NCBI GenBank assembly: GCA_030015575.1
Contig: CM057344.1
Coordinates: 594,650,410 to 594,714,409 of the forward strand
DNA length: 64,000 nucleotides
Source of the DNA: Agapanthus africanus
Taxonomy: Eukaryota; Streptophyta; Magnoliopsida; Asparagales; Amaryllidaceae
Direction of reading: 5' to 3'
Numbering within the stretch: position 1 is the first letter of the stretch; the number at the start of each line of letters is the position of its first letter. This document shows, piece by piece, positions 33,591 to 46,377 of this stretch. The position numbers and the translations under genes are program-made. The notes under the pieces were generated by a model. That model saw nothing but the letters and a program-made list of their open reading frames with translations, was not told the origin of the DNA and searched no databases.

Positions 33591-34452
33591 TTATAAAGCT
33601 ATCAGTTCCTTCAACGATATCAAGTTCATTACGTTAAAGGTTTTCGCCAGAAACCATTCGTAGCCCTCCGTCATTTCATATGGATGGTCAATAGTATTCA
33701 AGCTGTGTATGTTGGCCAAAGTCAAGGCACAGTGTTTGGTAGCTGTTGGGTATTCATATGCAGCATAGATAGATGCGTTGGTTTGGGACAGTCGTACTGC
33801 CATTTTGGCCAAAGTCAAGGGTAGGTACGGGTGGGTTCAAATTAACCAGGAGAATGACGGGTAGAACTTGACATGTGACTTATGATATGTTGGCCAAAGT
33901 CAAGGTCATAAGAGCATGGGGCAGAAATCTACATCGGGAGTTTCAAAAGAACTGAAACTTGCCAGATATGGGCATACCTTCTGGAGTGTGATAACGTGAG
34001 CGGATTCCGTCACGTTATCATGCGATGAGAGTTGGATCCTGATTCCCACTGATGAGTTGGTTTACTCCTCGGGTTATCCCGGCTAATTCTTCTTTCAGGT
34101 TTGGGGAAGAATTTGACGTTACAGTGGGAGGTTTCCAGATTAGATAAATTGGTAACCATTCTGATCCAAGTTAGAGTGCACGCTGAGTGTTTCTTTTCTC
34201 TCTCTCTCTGGCAGCGACCATTGACCCGACCCTAGACTATGACTCAGTGACCAAGTTGACCGAACCTTCTTAACACTGGCTTTTGGATTGTCAGAGTTGC
34301 AGACCTCTTTGCCACTCCTACTTTTACCCTTTTCTCCGGGACACCCCGTATTACTACGAACGTCCACTTCCATTGGACAAAACCATCGTATGGTTAAATA
34401 CGAACTCGAAGGACTTCGAGGATGGTTTCCGGTTCTAGAGAAAACGAATAGG

Positions 34453-34940
34453 ACTATTCAGTTGTCTTTACCTTTTACCTTCTCTCAGGTTGCGAGTACT
34501 CCTTGGTTTAGGAGATAGTACACCTATTACGCAAATTGGATAGTCTTCTTCCAAACCTTAGGTTGGTGCCGAACGGTGGGGAATGAAGAAAGCCAATTAG
34601 CCTAAACGGTGTACAGAAGGTATTAAGTTCAGACAAAGCAAGGGATTAGTAAGAGGGCAAAGTAAATTGCGACTGCTATTCACGACCAAACCATGTACTT
34701 CTTTGTCAATCCTAAATCACCTACGAATTAAGTTCATTCGGTTGTCTTTTATCCTCACCTTCTCTCACATTGCGAGTGCTCCTAGGATTAGGACAGTACA
34801 CCCATTATGCTTATTGGATAGTCTTCTTCCAAACCATAGGCTAGTGCAGAACGGTAGGGAAGGAAGAAAACCATTTGGCCTAAAGGGGTGTACAGAAGGT
34901 AACGACTAAAGACATGTAAAGGGATTTGGAAAGATGGCAA
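34453..34940 (+). repeat. About 282-bp tandem duplication in the copia interior
   Basis: ATTCAGTTGTCTTT/ATTCGGTTGTCTTT, CTTCTCTCA, GGATAGTCTTCTTCCAAACC and GGTGTACAGAAGGTA recur in order at about 34455 and about 34737, with 10-15% difference. Confidence 0.8.
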
Positions 34941-36544
34941 AGAATTATACGGTTACAGTTATGAATCTGGATAATGGAAGAGACATTACTAAGAATACCA
35001 GGATACCCCATCGAAACATTTCAATGTTTCAGTTTCACTGTGTACTGTTAAAAGAAAACTGATTTCCCATTTAGACACTTACTCCAGGGTATGTATTTAC
35101 CAGGTATGATTCTCACATCCGTATGGTTTTACAGATGATGAGTGGGAGTAAGTTATTGGGAATTAGGTGACCATCCTCATTATATCGGGATTCGTTGGAA
35201 TTGGTGATATTTGAGGAAGCCACCTGGGTTGTTTGCCGGTCGGCAAATATTTGGTTTTGAATATCCGTTGTTGTGCACCAATTTCAAATTGATATATCTG
35301 TACGTCTATTTTTATAGAGTGAGATATACTTTTTGAAATTATGTCTATGACATTTACCTATATCAGTGGATGGTTAGGTAAGGAGCATTGAATGGCGGTG
35401 TAATTCTTCTTAACCAAAAGTACAGTTTTCAACCTACGACACACAGTGAATGAGTCACCAGACTCAGGGGACTTATACAGAGTATTGTATATTGTCCAGT
35501 GTCCATTAGGACAGAGGGGTTGGTCCTCGTACTATATTCTGTTTACTTTTAACTTCTCTAGTTCTTAGACACGTGTTTCGTAGAAACACAGGGTCTAAGT
35601 TTTGAGGAGTTATAGGTATAAGAGTAAAGTAGAGAACCAGGTGTTGCAAGTATCAGGATTCTTCAAGGTGATCGAAGAGTAGATACTTGTGAATGGTATT
35701 CAGTTGATAGTAATGATTAAGAGAACTAACTTCTCTTTCAGGTTACTCATAATTGGAAGTACTCCTAAGTTGAGTAACGCTGATCGGCCTCTCTTCCATT
35801 TAGTTGACATGCACTGGAGACAGCTGCATGATTTGAATCTGGTTCAATTAAATCAGTGCCTCTGTTTCTTGGATATAGAACAGTTCATATCTTGATATTG
35901 TTAAGATACGGGGAGTTGTCCGGCTTATGCTTAAAACCAGACTCTGGACAACTCAAGGCACGTTTCAGTAATGGCTGTTTGTGGGTTGACCCGGGCTATG
36001 ACGAGGGTTGACTTTCTACCATCTGGAAGATCAATAGTGATATTGTTCTTGACTCGACACAGTTTTATCAAAAATGGATTTTTTCAGAAAAACAGTAGTG
36101 GGAGTATGGTAGAACTGGAAGTGATTCCAGAACCACAAACGATTACTGAAGATTTCATAAGATCCTAAAGATTCAATCTGGTTTGACATTCCATTGGCCA
36201 CTCCGCAGATAAGGTGGGTAACCTCCGGCACCCGAGAGGTACTTCGGTATGCTCAAGGACGGTGGCAGGGAAGTTCTTGTTTACCCACACTTGCCATTGC
36301 TGTTGTTCCAGGCTGCGAGACCCGGCGGGAGGATGAGTATAACGTCATTCTAAACTAGCTTTAGAAGTGTACGCCTATATGACTCTGCCAGAGGGTTGTC
36401 ATAGTCAGTGGGAGCAGGGGAAGCATTGGTGGACATCAGGCTTATGTCTATTCATAGACTAAAGCAGATAAAGCGGAGATAGATCATCTATTTCTGATGT
36501 GACAGTCATAGGTTTGACTTCATCAGAATAGGGGATGGATCTGT

Positions 36545-37390
36545 TAAGAAGGTAGTTGGGTGTGATGTCCTGGTATTTGATGACATACACAGAGTAGGAA
36601 GTGATATTCCTATACTACGATAGGTTATACTTTGGTCATCACACAGTGGTTTCTCCACATAGGACTTGGATATAATATCAGACATTCTGGTTACTAGATC
36701 TATGGTTTTAGATCTAGATTTGGGAGGTTTCCCAATCTGGGTACTTTGACCGCATTCTATGAGTATTTAGAATGGACGACTCCTGGCACGGTAGTGTACC
36801 TGCAGGTAATGGAGTCACCCTCTCTAAAGGTGTCTTACAGACTAAAGGGGAGAGGGATACGCATGATTGACAGATCACTTGCTTAGGCAATTGAGTCAAT
36901 CATGAGATGTCAAGTACCACACCAGATGTTGTTCTTGCAGTAGGTGCAATAAGTTGATATTGATCCAATCCTGGAGAAACAATCGGAAGCAGTTTTAGAA
37001 CATAAGTTGATGTTCTAAGGAATTGATAACGGCAGCCTCCTTTAGGAGACGGTTATCATTCCAGGCGTCCAAGGTGACCTGGATGGCAGAGTGGCTGTCA
37101 GAGTTATAGTTTTCCCTCTAATGAGGGGCAGTATTTTGGACAGGTGGTCCAAGTGGAAACTGAGGGAAGGTATGGCGCAGGATACTGAATAAGTTCAGTT
37201 GACGTACAGTCTAAGAAGTTTGGATTTGGAGTTCACTTATGAGCTAGGTCCCATCAGACATCCAGACATTCTAAGACAGGTATTGCTCGTTTCGGGAGAT
37301 AGTTTTCTCTGCGAACATGAGATATAGAGAGACATAGAAAGAAACATCAAAGCGGATCCACTCACTGAGGCTATTCCTCGAACGCAATAG
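36545..37390 (+). pseudogene. Degraded copia RT/RNase H remnant
   Basis: In shifting frames I see pieces of copia pol: TTTGATGACATACACAGAG..GGAAGTGATATTCC (DDI...GSDIPIL, compare YVDDILLIGND), GACTTGGATATAATATCAGAC (DL..ISDIL), AIESIMRCQVPHQM near 36880 (compare AVGSLMYAMLCTRPD), and NIKADPLTEAIP at 37343-37378 (compare NIADPLTKALP, the usual end of copia pol). Stops and shifts are frequent. The order and the spacing to the PPT (about 110 bp) fit. The alignment is by eye only. Confidence 0.5.
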
Positions 37391-37490
37391 TTTCGCAAAC
37401 GAGCTTTGTGAGACTGACTAGTAGAGGAGTTGGGTGTTCGGTATCACACGGGCTGTGAGTATGCGACATCGCAATAATTAGCCTTGAGTG

Positions 37491-37502
37491 CAAGTGGGAG
37501 AT
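37491..37502 (+). other. Copia polypurine tract
   Basis: CAAGTGGGAGAT directly before TGTTGGAG of the 3' LTR, the classical copia PPT text. Confidence 0.88.
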
Positions 37503-39626
37503 TGTTGGAGATAGTGCCCTCAGAGTCAATTATTGGATCACAGGCACGTGATTGCAATGATTGAGGGGAGGATCTATCCCGGTTGGACAGTCTTACTCGA
37601 GATGATAGTATGCTATCTGGTTTATCTTTATCATCGTGTACTGCTTTAGGTGACCTTTCGAGTCGCTATTACACGTTGATAAAGCCCCTAGGATTCTTGC
37701 TTGACTTCCAGCAGTATGAGGGCGATCATATAAGTGGGAGCTGGGGGTCTACAAGCACATCCTTAAAAGGTCCCTAGTCATGGGAGATTCGAGACAGGGC
37801 ATCGTTTCTCCAGAGTAGACTAGTTTATACAGTCGAGACCCCGACGAGGGGCGGTGGCCGGTCTCACAAGCCACTGGTGTCAGTTGGTTCACCTAAGATG
37901 TATACAGGTGCTCATTGGGTTATGAGTACACCGGACAGGACTCGCCGGGAACCTGCTAGTTGGGAATATACCAGACGTCAGATAGCAGTTCCCTGGTGAC
38001 ATGTGTACAGGTTAGTTCATCGACCTGAGACCGTCATTTGTCTCGTGTGAGTTCCCACTGTGCTTTGATTACTACCCTACCACGGCTCAAAGGAGTCGTG
38101 CAAACAGGTTTTAGTTGGGTACAGTCCCGAGCCACATGGAGGCAGTGAGCGGATCTGCAGGGGTTCGTCTCTCCCGGTATTGGGGGTGAGGTCGTGCTGT
38201 GTCTAGGAGAGCCAGAACATGAAAAGTCCTTGGCCAAGGCAGGAGATTTGCTGGTAGGTATTCCAGTAGTATCTCAGGGTATTCTGGGCTACACTCCGAC
38301 ACGACTTGTACCGCTTTTGGGGGTCTGACTTTTACCAACCCCCTAGGCCCGCCATGCGATGCTCATAGACGAACGGACCGGACTGTACGGATATTGTCAC
38401 TGACAGGCTCAGTAGGGTGTCAGGATGAGTTCGCTCATCGACGTCCCTTTTGGTCAATAGCTGGTGGCCCGTCACGTATGGCTAATACCTCTGACGTGCT
38501 AGTGGTTAAATCCACAGCCATAGTATTGACGAGTCTTTAGAGTCCACCACACAGACAGTTACTCAAGTTTCGGGCGAAACGCTGTAGAGGCCGTATGGAG
38601 ATATGACAGGGTTCGATCAGATACGTGCGGTATTGCACGGATCGTGATCGGACGGTTCTTTTACTAGCCGGCTTTGGCTTAAGCCGGATTCTAGTATTTG
38701 ATAGTGTAGTTTTGTCTCTTTGCATTTGTGTTCAGTGGGAATACAAATGCGAGCATGTATTTATAGTAGCGGGGTTTTCCTGTAATTTATTACGGGACCA
38801 GTTTTCTGGAGTTGTCAGTTTGCATTCCGTTCCGGCCGGTTTTCCTTTGTTCCTTCCCGGCCGGACTTTTCGTTGGAGGGGGTTAATTGCAAGTTTGCAA
38901 TTAACTTAGTTGTGAGGGGTTTTCTTGCTTATGTGGCTTTTTGATGAGACTAGCTTCATGATGATATTCTATTATGGTCATTTCATTTGCTTATCTTGTG
39001 AGTGGACTTTGATGAGAATGGGTGTGACTATTTTATTTGAGTTTTCATTCCTTTTTCATATATTCATCTTTGTGTTTCCTTTTCTCTCTCCAATCTCCAC
39101 TTTGAGGAGAGAGGGCCGGCCACTATGGGGAGGGGTGAGATGAGAGGAAATTTCATTGTGTATGGAAATTATATCATCTCATTTTTCTTGCTCCAAAAAT
39201 TCAGTAACTCTTCTCCAAAGTTCTTTCTTGATCCCTCCAACCATGGCAACTTCAAGAAACCCCAAAGAGATAACCTTCTACACTATTTCTATAGCAAGCC
39301 TTGGACACGTCGACTAGCCAACTTCGCGCCCGAGTTGCCTCGGTCAAGAGGCGAGAGCCCGTAAAAGATTCCGATTACGTGGTGCCCTTTCCGACGAGCG
39401 AGGAGGTGACGGAGATTCCGCGGGAGATCGGAGTGGAGACGAAGACCGAAGGACACGGATCGCTTGGTATAGCATCTCTACTCTTTTCTATTTTGCTAGT
39501 TGCTAGGTTAATGGCCCGATCCGGGTAGAAAGTCCGCGGTGGTGCCGTTTTGCAAAGTTCGCAAAGTTTTTGTTTTCCGCGTTTCCGGCGTCGGATCGAC
39601 GGCCGGGGCGCCCCCGCGGGCTTACA
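37503..39626 (+). mobile_element. 3' LTR of the copia element
   Basis: Same length as the 5' LTR (2,124 bp). Substitutions include 37573 C-to-T, several G/A and T/C changes around 38600-38800 and 39305-39355; no net indel. Followed by the target copy CTGAC. Confidence 0.93.
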
Positions 39627-39631
39627 CTGAC

Positions 39632-40354
39632 TGCGCTACTAACGGCAATACTCATGTCTAGAGTCTCCCACATAGTCGATCCCTTCACTTGATATCCGGG
39701 CTACATTAAACTTTTCGATCGATCCATCAAAATCCCATAATTCCCCGAGAGCTCAACACTCAAGTATAGTTTAAAAATATCCGGTACATACCCCAGCATC
39801 GATGATCCAGCCGTAGAAGGGCAAACCCAAGCCTCACTAATGGCACCACGGAACTGCCGTAAACCCTAAGGTTCAAGGGCGTTCTCGTGGTCATTATGTC
39901 GAGTTAGGGTTTCATTTTTCTAGAGGGTCCATCGAAATACCTGCATGTTCTTCCGAATACTTTAAACTTGGGAAAATGGTTTTCTGATAATCGTTCGAAC
40001 CCTTTAACTTCATCCAGACGGCATGTGAATACCCTTCGTCTGCACGCTAAGCAATGCTTCAATCCTCAAGAATAACCAATACTCTAATGGTTATCGCATT
40101 CGAGCCACAGCTCCCTCTGCCACTGCGCCCGTGGTAACAGAATCACCCTCCGACATCGACGAAGATAGATCAAAGGAACGAATGAAATACGGTGCAAACA
40201 ATGTAAATCCTAGGGCTCCTTAAGCAGAGTAGCGTATCGTAAGTATGCCGCGGACCATATCCACGGTACGTTACTCTACCTAAATCGCCTACTCCATCAA
40301 CCAAGGGTCACCTAGACTTATACAAGGTTAAACCTAGCGCTCTGATACCAACTT
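39632..40354 (-). other. 5' interior of the LARD-like element; PBS at 40337-40350
   Basis: Minus-strand TGGTATCAGAGCGC (plus 40337-40350) lies 4 bp inside the 5' LTR and is a tRNA-iMet-type PBS. The remaining about 700 bp show no ORF of note and no gag motif. Sequence to the right of the copia target continues the interior seen left of 29777. Confidence 0.75.
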
Positions 40355-43300
40355 TGTCACGACCCGAAAGTACGGAACGTGACCGGCACTTAGATTACGA
40401 AGCGTCTAGAGGCGCCACGTGACCTAAGTAAGCCGAAGCCCAGAAATCTAAACCATAAAAGAAGAAAAAGAAGAAAAGAAAAGAAAACAAGTATAAAAAC
40501 ATCAGCAAATTTTACCAAAAATTTCGACAGAGTCTCCTCTGTAAAAACTGGCCCCCAAACGGGTACAACAAATATAATATACATAAACAATAAAAAAACA
40601 TCCCCAAACGGGAGCTAGCATCAACGCCAATAGGCGGAAACAACCACAACAGGCACAATAATATACAACGCCAAAGGGCGAGACTCAAAACTCAAAAGAA
40701 AACAAAACTACCAGATCAGAATAATACATGCGTGACTCTAAGGTCGAAATAAAAGTCCGGTCCAATAAACTTATCAAGTAATACAAATATGGTTGATGGA
40801 GCTTACTAGATACAAATGAAAGAATAAAAGTACAATGGTGGTTCGGATACAAGTGAACCAACCTACCGTGCAAATCACCCTGAAAGAATAGATGTGCCAG
40901 CAAGCTGCCCGGGAAACCTGTACATCGAACCTGTAATAAATTTGGCACAACGGGGGTGAGTTGCCAACTCGTGAGTAGAAGACATCTACGAAAATAAATC
41001 GAATGCACGACGCTATCCTAGGTCATAATAATACACTACTATATCTCAATCATCTAGTAATAGCAGGGTAAAACTACGTGTAAGTGCAGATACTCCGTGC
41101 TCGTGTCAGTGCCTCATATAATACTATGTCATATGAAATGAAATGCATGCACCATGAATGTAAAGTAACAAATCCTGAAATCCAGATATATATGTATAAG
41201 AAATCTTTAGCTGTTATCATAGTAAAATGTGTATAAGAATCTGAAATCTCAACAATGAAATCCATGGAAATCCGTATCAAGCATCGACACTACACATGTA
41301 ATCTCAAGTCTCAATATCTCAGGCTCCGTCAGTCCGGATCGGCCCATATCATCAAATCTCACGACAACGGTCGGTATCCTTCGGATATCCGCCGTGCTAG
41401 ACATCACCGGTAGGTAGCCTTTCCCTGCCAGGCTCATCGTCTACAACTCGATCTTCTTGCCCCGGGGTACCATACCGGGCCCACCATGTACCCGAGACGG
41501 TTCATCCACTCCTCGAATCGGGTCTCGAAATCCAACAGAAAACATGAAATACTCATGGTGGACGACACATACATCACGAGAAAACCGCATCTTATTTTGA
41601 AAAGAGAAAAGGGGAGAGAGAGAAGTTTTTTATATATTTTTGCGGTTTTCCCCAAAAATCCAGAAATCTCATAGAAATCCAAATCTCAAAATCCTGAGTA
41701 AGTATATGATAAGTGTTGGCATATGCCCATACTACTGTGCGATAACATGAAAATATGAATGCATGAATGTCCAAGTAATAAATATCATGTCTTATACTAA
41801 TATCAGAGAGTAATCACAATATTATATCGGTTTAGTTGTTAACTGATTCTATCAATAAAAGACAATATGATCTAAAGTGTACGTGACATAGCAATTACCG
41901 ATGATGATGTGTGTGAGCCGGCAAATAAGTGTGCGTGGAATATGCGCATCATCGGTAATGGTGCGGGGTCCTAACAGGTAAGGTTTATACTGATTATAGC
42001 AACATATGTAAGAACATGCATCATGATAATTACAGTATGAATGTAAATACAGATGTGCATTATCCACTCCTCTGCGAGATACGAGTACAACTACCACTAT
42101 ATGAGTCGAACCTAAACCAGTGTCCATCTAACATCCTAAGGAACTAAACCTAATAGACTAGTCAGTAGTAAACTAGAGTCTACCTAAGGTCTGAATCAAT
42201 ATCTCTAATAGTCGGCGATCCCGCCTCAATAGCGTCACGTACGTAGTACGGCTTCCTCGAATCAAGAGTGCGGATCAATCATCAAATCTAAGTCTCGTAC
42301 GGTAAAATCCATCGTACGGCATCCCAATATCGGGGTACGGTCAAGTATCTCCTAGGTGTCTCATTATTCGTAATGTGTCATCATCAACACATCTCATGAT
42401 CAAGGTGCTAAACTATAATCGCATACATCAATCATATATCATTGCCATCATGGAATAATCATTAGTTTATCCTCAGAAATATCATGTCACATGTATCATG
42501 TTGTGATTAAGTCATACTTATATGATATCGGTACCAGGTCACACCAATATAAAGTTGTAATCAAGTTATACATATATCATATCATGATCAGTCACAAGTT
42601 ACAGTCCGGGTACTATTCTAGCGTCCCATGTACATCAATATCACCACCACTCTTTATAATTTATATATTCATGTTCATTATCTCATTCTTTAATGATCCG
42701 CTAACACTTTAATACGACCGTATAGCCAAGAATTACGGCATCAAGCCCAGTTACATTGTTTCATCATATCTCGGATATCATATCACATCAATGAATCCCA
42801 TATACGTGTTGTATATATATGTATATACCTATACCTAGTTCTATATATACACACACATACACGTATACCCCATGTCGAGTTTCAGTGTGTGCGTGTGTAT
42901 GTTTCTATCTGAAACCTACGAACCTCTTCCAAGGTACTCATCCTCTGATATGGTTTTCCTAAATCAGTCTAGTCCAGCCTAGGGTCAATACTAAGGTCCT
43001 ACTGATTAAGAATCTAAGGTCACATCTGGTTTCCTAATGTCAATAAGTACTATTCCTATTCTATGTTGCGGGGGTGCTAAACGCCATCCACCCGACTTCC
43101 CCTCCGTAGATATGCATCTACTCACCTGGTCCATGTCTGCCGAAGACGGTGTCGCCATCCTCCTTTTCATCGCCCGCAGTCCACGTGAGGGGTACCTAAA
43201 CGCAAACATATAAATAGTATTGTTAACCGAATCACATACAAAAGTCAAACGATACAAGGAACAAGCATAGGTTAAAACCTATGTCCCGTCCACGCAAAAG

Positions 43301-44925
43301 AACCAAATACCGCTCGATATCGGCATACAAACTCCGATGGATCGAGATAACATCAACAAACAACTTGTAGTTTTAAAACACATTACTTATACTATAAAAC
43401 ATGATTAAATCCATCGAAACCCTAAAATCCATCAAACCGTCCAATTTCGTAAAAACCGAAATTGCCAATTTACCGTTTTTCATCAAAACTTGACATTTAA
43501 ATAAAACCAATAGTTATAAAACTCATTATATAGAATAACTAGACTATACAAACCGTTACTATATTTTTAGTACACAAATTTATATTAATTTGAAATTTCT
43601 AGTTTGCAACATTTAACAATTTTCAACATTTTTCAAGCAAAACACCACAATTCCACCACAAAACATGATTTGCATGAATTAATGTATTAAACCACAATTC
43701 ATAATGATAATGATTCAATGAAACCATAAATTATATTTTTAATCACATTTATTTAGAAATTCCTAAAATCTAGTTTACAAAATAATAGCATTTTATTACT
43801 ATTTTTCCAATTATCAAAGTAATCTAGTGATCAAACTAAGTTTTTCATTCAATTAATATGCTAATATTCTCATTAAAACTACCATATAATGATAAAAACC
43901 TTAATAAGAATTTTATTTTACCCACAAACACATTTTAGAAAAATCTAGTTAGCTAAATAGTTTAATTAAAACAATTTCGATAAACAATTTATTATACCAC
44001 CACCATGCAAGAATTTTCCACTCTAAAAGATATTAAACTAGCTATTATAACCCTAATTAATTAATAAAAACCACCTCTTGAATTTTCAAACCCTAACTTG
44101 AATTTTAGAATTTGCAACTAGAATTAATCTAATTAATCTAATTATGCTTTAAAAGAAATATCTAATAGAAATAAAACAAAAGAGAAGGATTTATACCTCC
44201 ACAACCTCATGTCCAAACTTGAAAATGAGCCTAAAAAATACATTCTTTCCCACTCCAAAATCCATGTAAAGAACAGTAGAGAATAAAGGGTATGAAATAA
44301 TTAGGATTTTGTGGAATTTTAATTGGATTTTTGAAGTATTTTTGATGAATTTTGAAATAAAATGAAGTGGGAAATGGGGGGGGGGGGAAGCCATGGGGGG
44401 TTTGTGGCCGGCCTTGGTGAGGTGAGGGAGAGAAAGAAGAGGGTGTGATGTTGTGTAGAACTTTCAAGAGAAGAAACATCACATAAAGTCTTTTCATGCT
44501 TTATTTAATTATTTATTTATTTATTTACTATAGCAACTCAAGAAAGCTCTAGAAAATAGGAAAAATTTGCAAATAATTTTTGCATGATACACACTAATTT
44601 CTAATATGCCATGGTTCATTTTTACAAATTAAAACCATTTAAATTTGTAATTTACACTAATTTAGTGTAAAAATAAAGCTTATGTTAATATTTAAAATAA
44701 TTAATTTAGGAAAAATATTTAATTAAACTAAAAATTTATAAGTGGCTAAATAAACACTATTTACTAGTAATTACATAATTAAAATAGGTATTTTTGAAAT
44801 TATAATGAAAAACAATCACGGTTTAGTTTTACGAAAAATACATTTTACTTTACCGAAAATCAAAAATTTCACTTAAAAAATTTTATTCATTTTATTATTT
44901 ATTTAATTATTTTTAAAACGTTACA
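40355..44925 (-). mobile_element. 5' LTR of the LARD-like element
   Basis: The plus-strand start TGTCACGACCCGAAAGTACGG and end AAACGTTACA give the intact termini. Compared with the left LTR it has about 21 extra bases near 40807-40830 and many single substitutions (about 2-3% by eye). A 12-G run lies at about 44376-44387. Confidence 0.9.
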
Positions 44926-44930
44926 AAGAG

Positions 44931-46377
44931 GTTCGCCAAAGCCATATCAAGGGGAATGAAGCTGCCACCCTCTGAAGGAAACATTCTTGACAAGGCAGAA
45001 ATGCATCCTAGCTACTGCTTATATCATCGAAAGATTGCGCACCCCACCGAAGAGTGCTACACTTTTAAAAGATGGTGGCAGGGATATGTTGCTCACCGGC
45101 AATATTTTAAGCGAATGAAACGCAAAACTCGTCGGGAGAAAAGAAGTACGACCGAGGGGCTTAGAAGAACTACCGGCAACTGTCGCATGGTTAACGCCGG
45201 AGGATCGCAAGTTCTCACCTTTGGGAGCGACTCTGACGAAGAAATGACTCTTGGCCCTCTCTTCAAAGAATCCACCTCGGGAAATGAGGAAGAACCAAAG
45301 ACCCGTGAAAATATTCAGCCGCGCAATCGTACGCTGCCCGAAAAGAATCTTGGGCTCTCGAATAGTGGGTCAAATAAAAAAGATAAGGGAAAAGAAAAAG
45401 TCCTTGAGGATATCGCCCTAGATGACCAAGTCGTCAAAAAACTGACCGCCAAGGACCCGCCAAAGAAAAACAAGGTGGACTACAACGTTCTGGCACACTT
45501 GAGAAAGATACCCTCCCAGCTCAGCATTCTCGACGCCCTTCTGCTATCAAAAGAAGCAAGAGATTCTTTGATCAAGGCACTGCCGGAGCCCGAGCAATTC
45601 CAAGCTTTCCTCGCCGAAGAAAAGATGAAAGACAAGCTGGAAGAAGTACACACGGCCGATATCACCTTCGGCGATGAAGATCTCCTTCTCGGGATGTGCG
45701 AGCACAACCGTCCCCTTTATATCTCCGGATACTGTCGTGATATCAAGATAGGCAAAATCCTGGTCGATAATGGGTCCTCCGTCAATCTCCTCAATGTGAG
45801 AGTATTGAAGGAAATCTGCATGAGCGTTCAGCACCTCGCTCATGATAAAATCACCATCTCCGGGTTTTACTCACAGTCATCACGAACGCTTGGGTCAGTG
45901 ATACTGACGTTACGCTTTGGGCTGCTCATCACTGACATCAAGTTTTACGTCATTGACGCCAAGAATTGCTACAACGCTTTGCTTGGTAGGCCTTGGTTAC
46001 ATGAGTACAACATCATCCCTTCTATACAACACCAGTGTATGAAGTATTTCAAGGATGGTCTCGAGTACACTGTGACAGGGGAGTTGAACCCATTCTCCGT
46101 GAACGAAGTCCGAAAGTACGAAGATGCAAAATACTTCTTACCAGATTTTGAGGACACGGAAAGATGTCACAAACCAAAGAACAAAGCTGTCACCACTATT
46201 TCGGTCTTTGGGAATGATACCGAGGAGGAAAAAGAGATAGTTTATTCAGGGCCGCCACAACGCAACAACCCGGGACCGTCCGTCCCTATGTTGATTTTTG
46301 GCAACGACTCGGAAGACGAGGTTAACGCTATATTTTCCGCTCGGCCATCAATACAAGCCTTCGTTGGCGATAATTAG
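44931..46377 (+). pseudogene. Element T gag/PR: knuckle module B and aspartic protease
   Basis: The frame continues from 24140 (RFAKAISRGMKLPPSEGN) into the second Cys/His motif, YCLYHRKIAHPTEECYTFKR (C-x2-H-x5-H-x4-C). It is followed by a basic stretch, acidic FGSDSDEEM, a KDKGKEK linker and the protease: ILVDNGSSVNLL (about 45757-45792) with D-N-G-S as active site, then ITISGF, LTLRFGLLITDIKFYVIDA and CYNALLGRPWLHEY. Many Tat proteases read D-x-G-S-S, so Asn at x may be tolerated. Two further acidic motifs, FGNDTEEE and FGNDSEDE, follow. TAG at 46375-46377 stops the frame, which stays open afterwards. Confidence 0.8.

Larger units (their letters stand above)
29783..39626 (+). mobile_element. 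Ty1-copia element with decayed interior
   Basis: It is bounded by CTGAC (29778-29782 and 39627-39631). The LTRs of 2,124 bp each have identical length and about two dozen substitutions by eye (about 1%), making this the youngest insertion of the nest. A PBS of tRNA-iMet type and a copia-style PPT are intact. The interior (5.6 kb) has no long ORF; only degraded RT/RNase H pieces near its 3' end are recognisable. It probably moved with enzymes of another copia element. Confidence 0.92.
24141..44925 (-). mobile_element. Non-autonomous Tekay-type element (LARD-like), minus strand
   Basis: It is flanked by perfect AAGAG duplications (24136-24140, 44926-44930) and bounded by LTRs of 4,547 and 4,571 bp. 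On the minus strand the LTR runs TGTAACGTTTT ... GGGTCGTGACA. A PBS follows the right-hand (5') LTR and a PPT precedes the left-hand (3') LTR, fixing the orientation. Without the copia insertion the interior is only about 1.8 kb (28688-29777 and 39632-40354) and shows no gag or pol. Enzymes must therefore have come from another element. Insertion split element T's gag. Confidence 0.9.

Noticed and set aside
24141-44925. The 4.5-kb direct repeats as a segmental duplication
   Set aside because: Termini TG..CA-type, PBS, PPT and AAGAG duplication show they are LTRs of one element.
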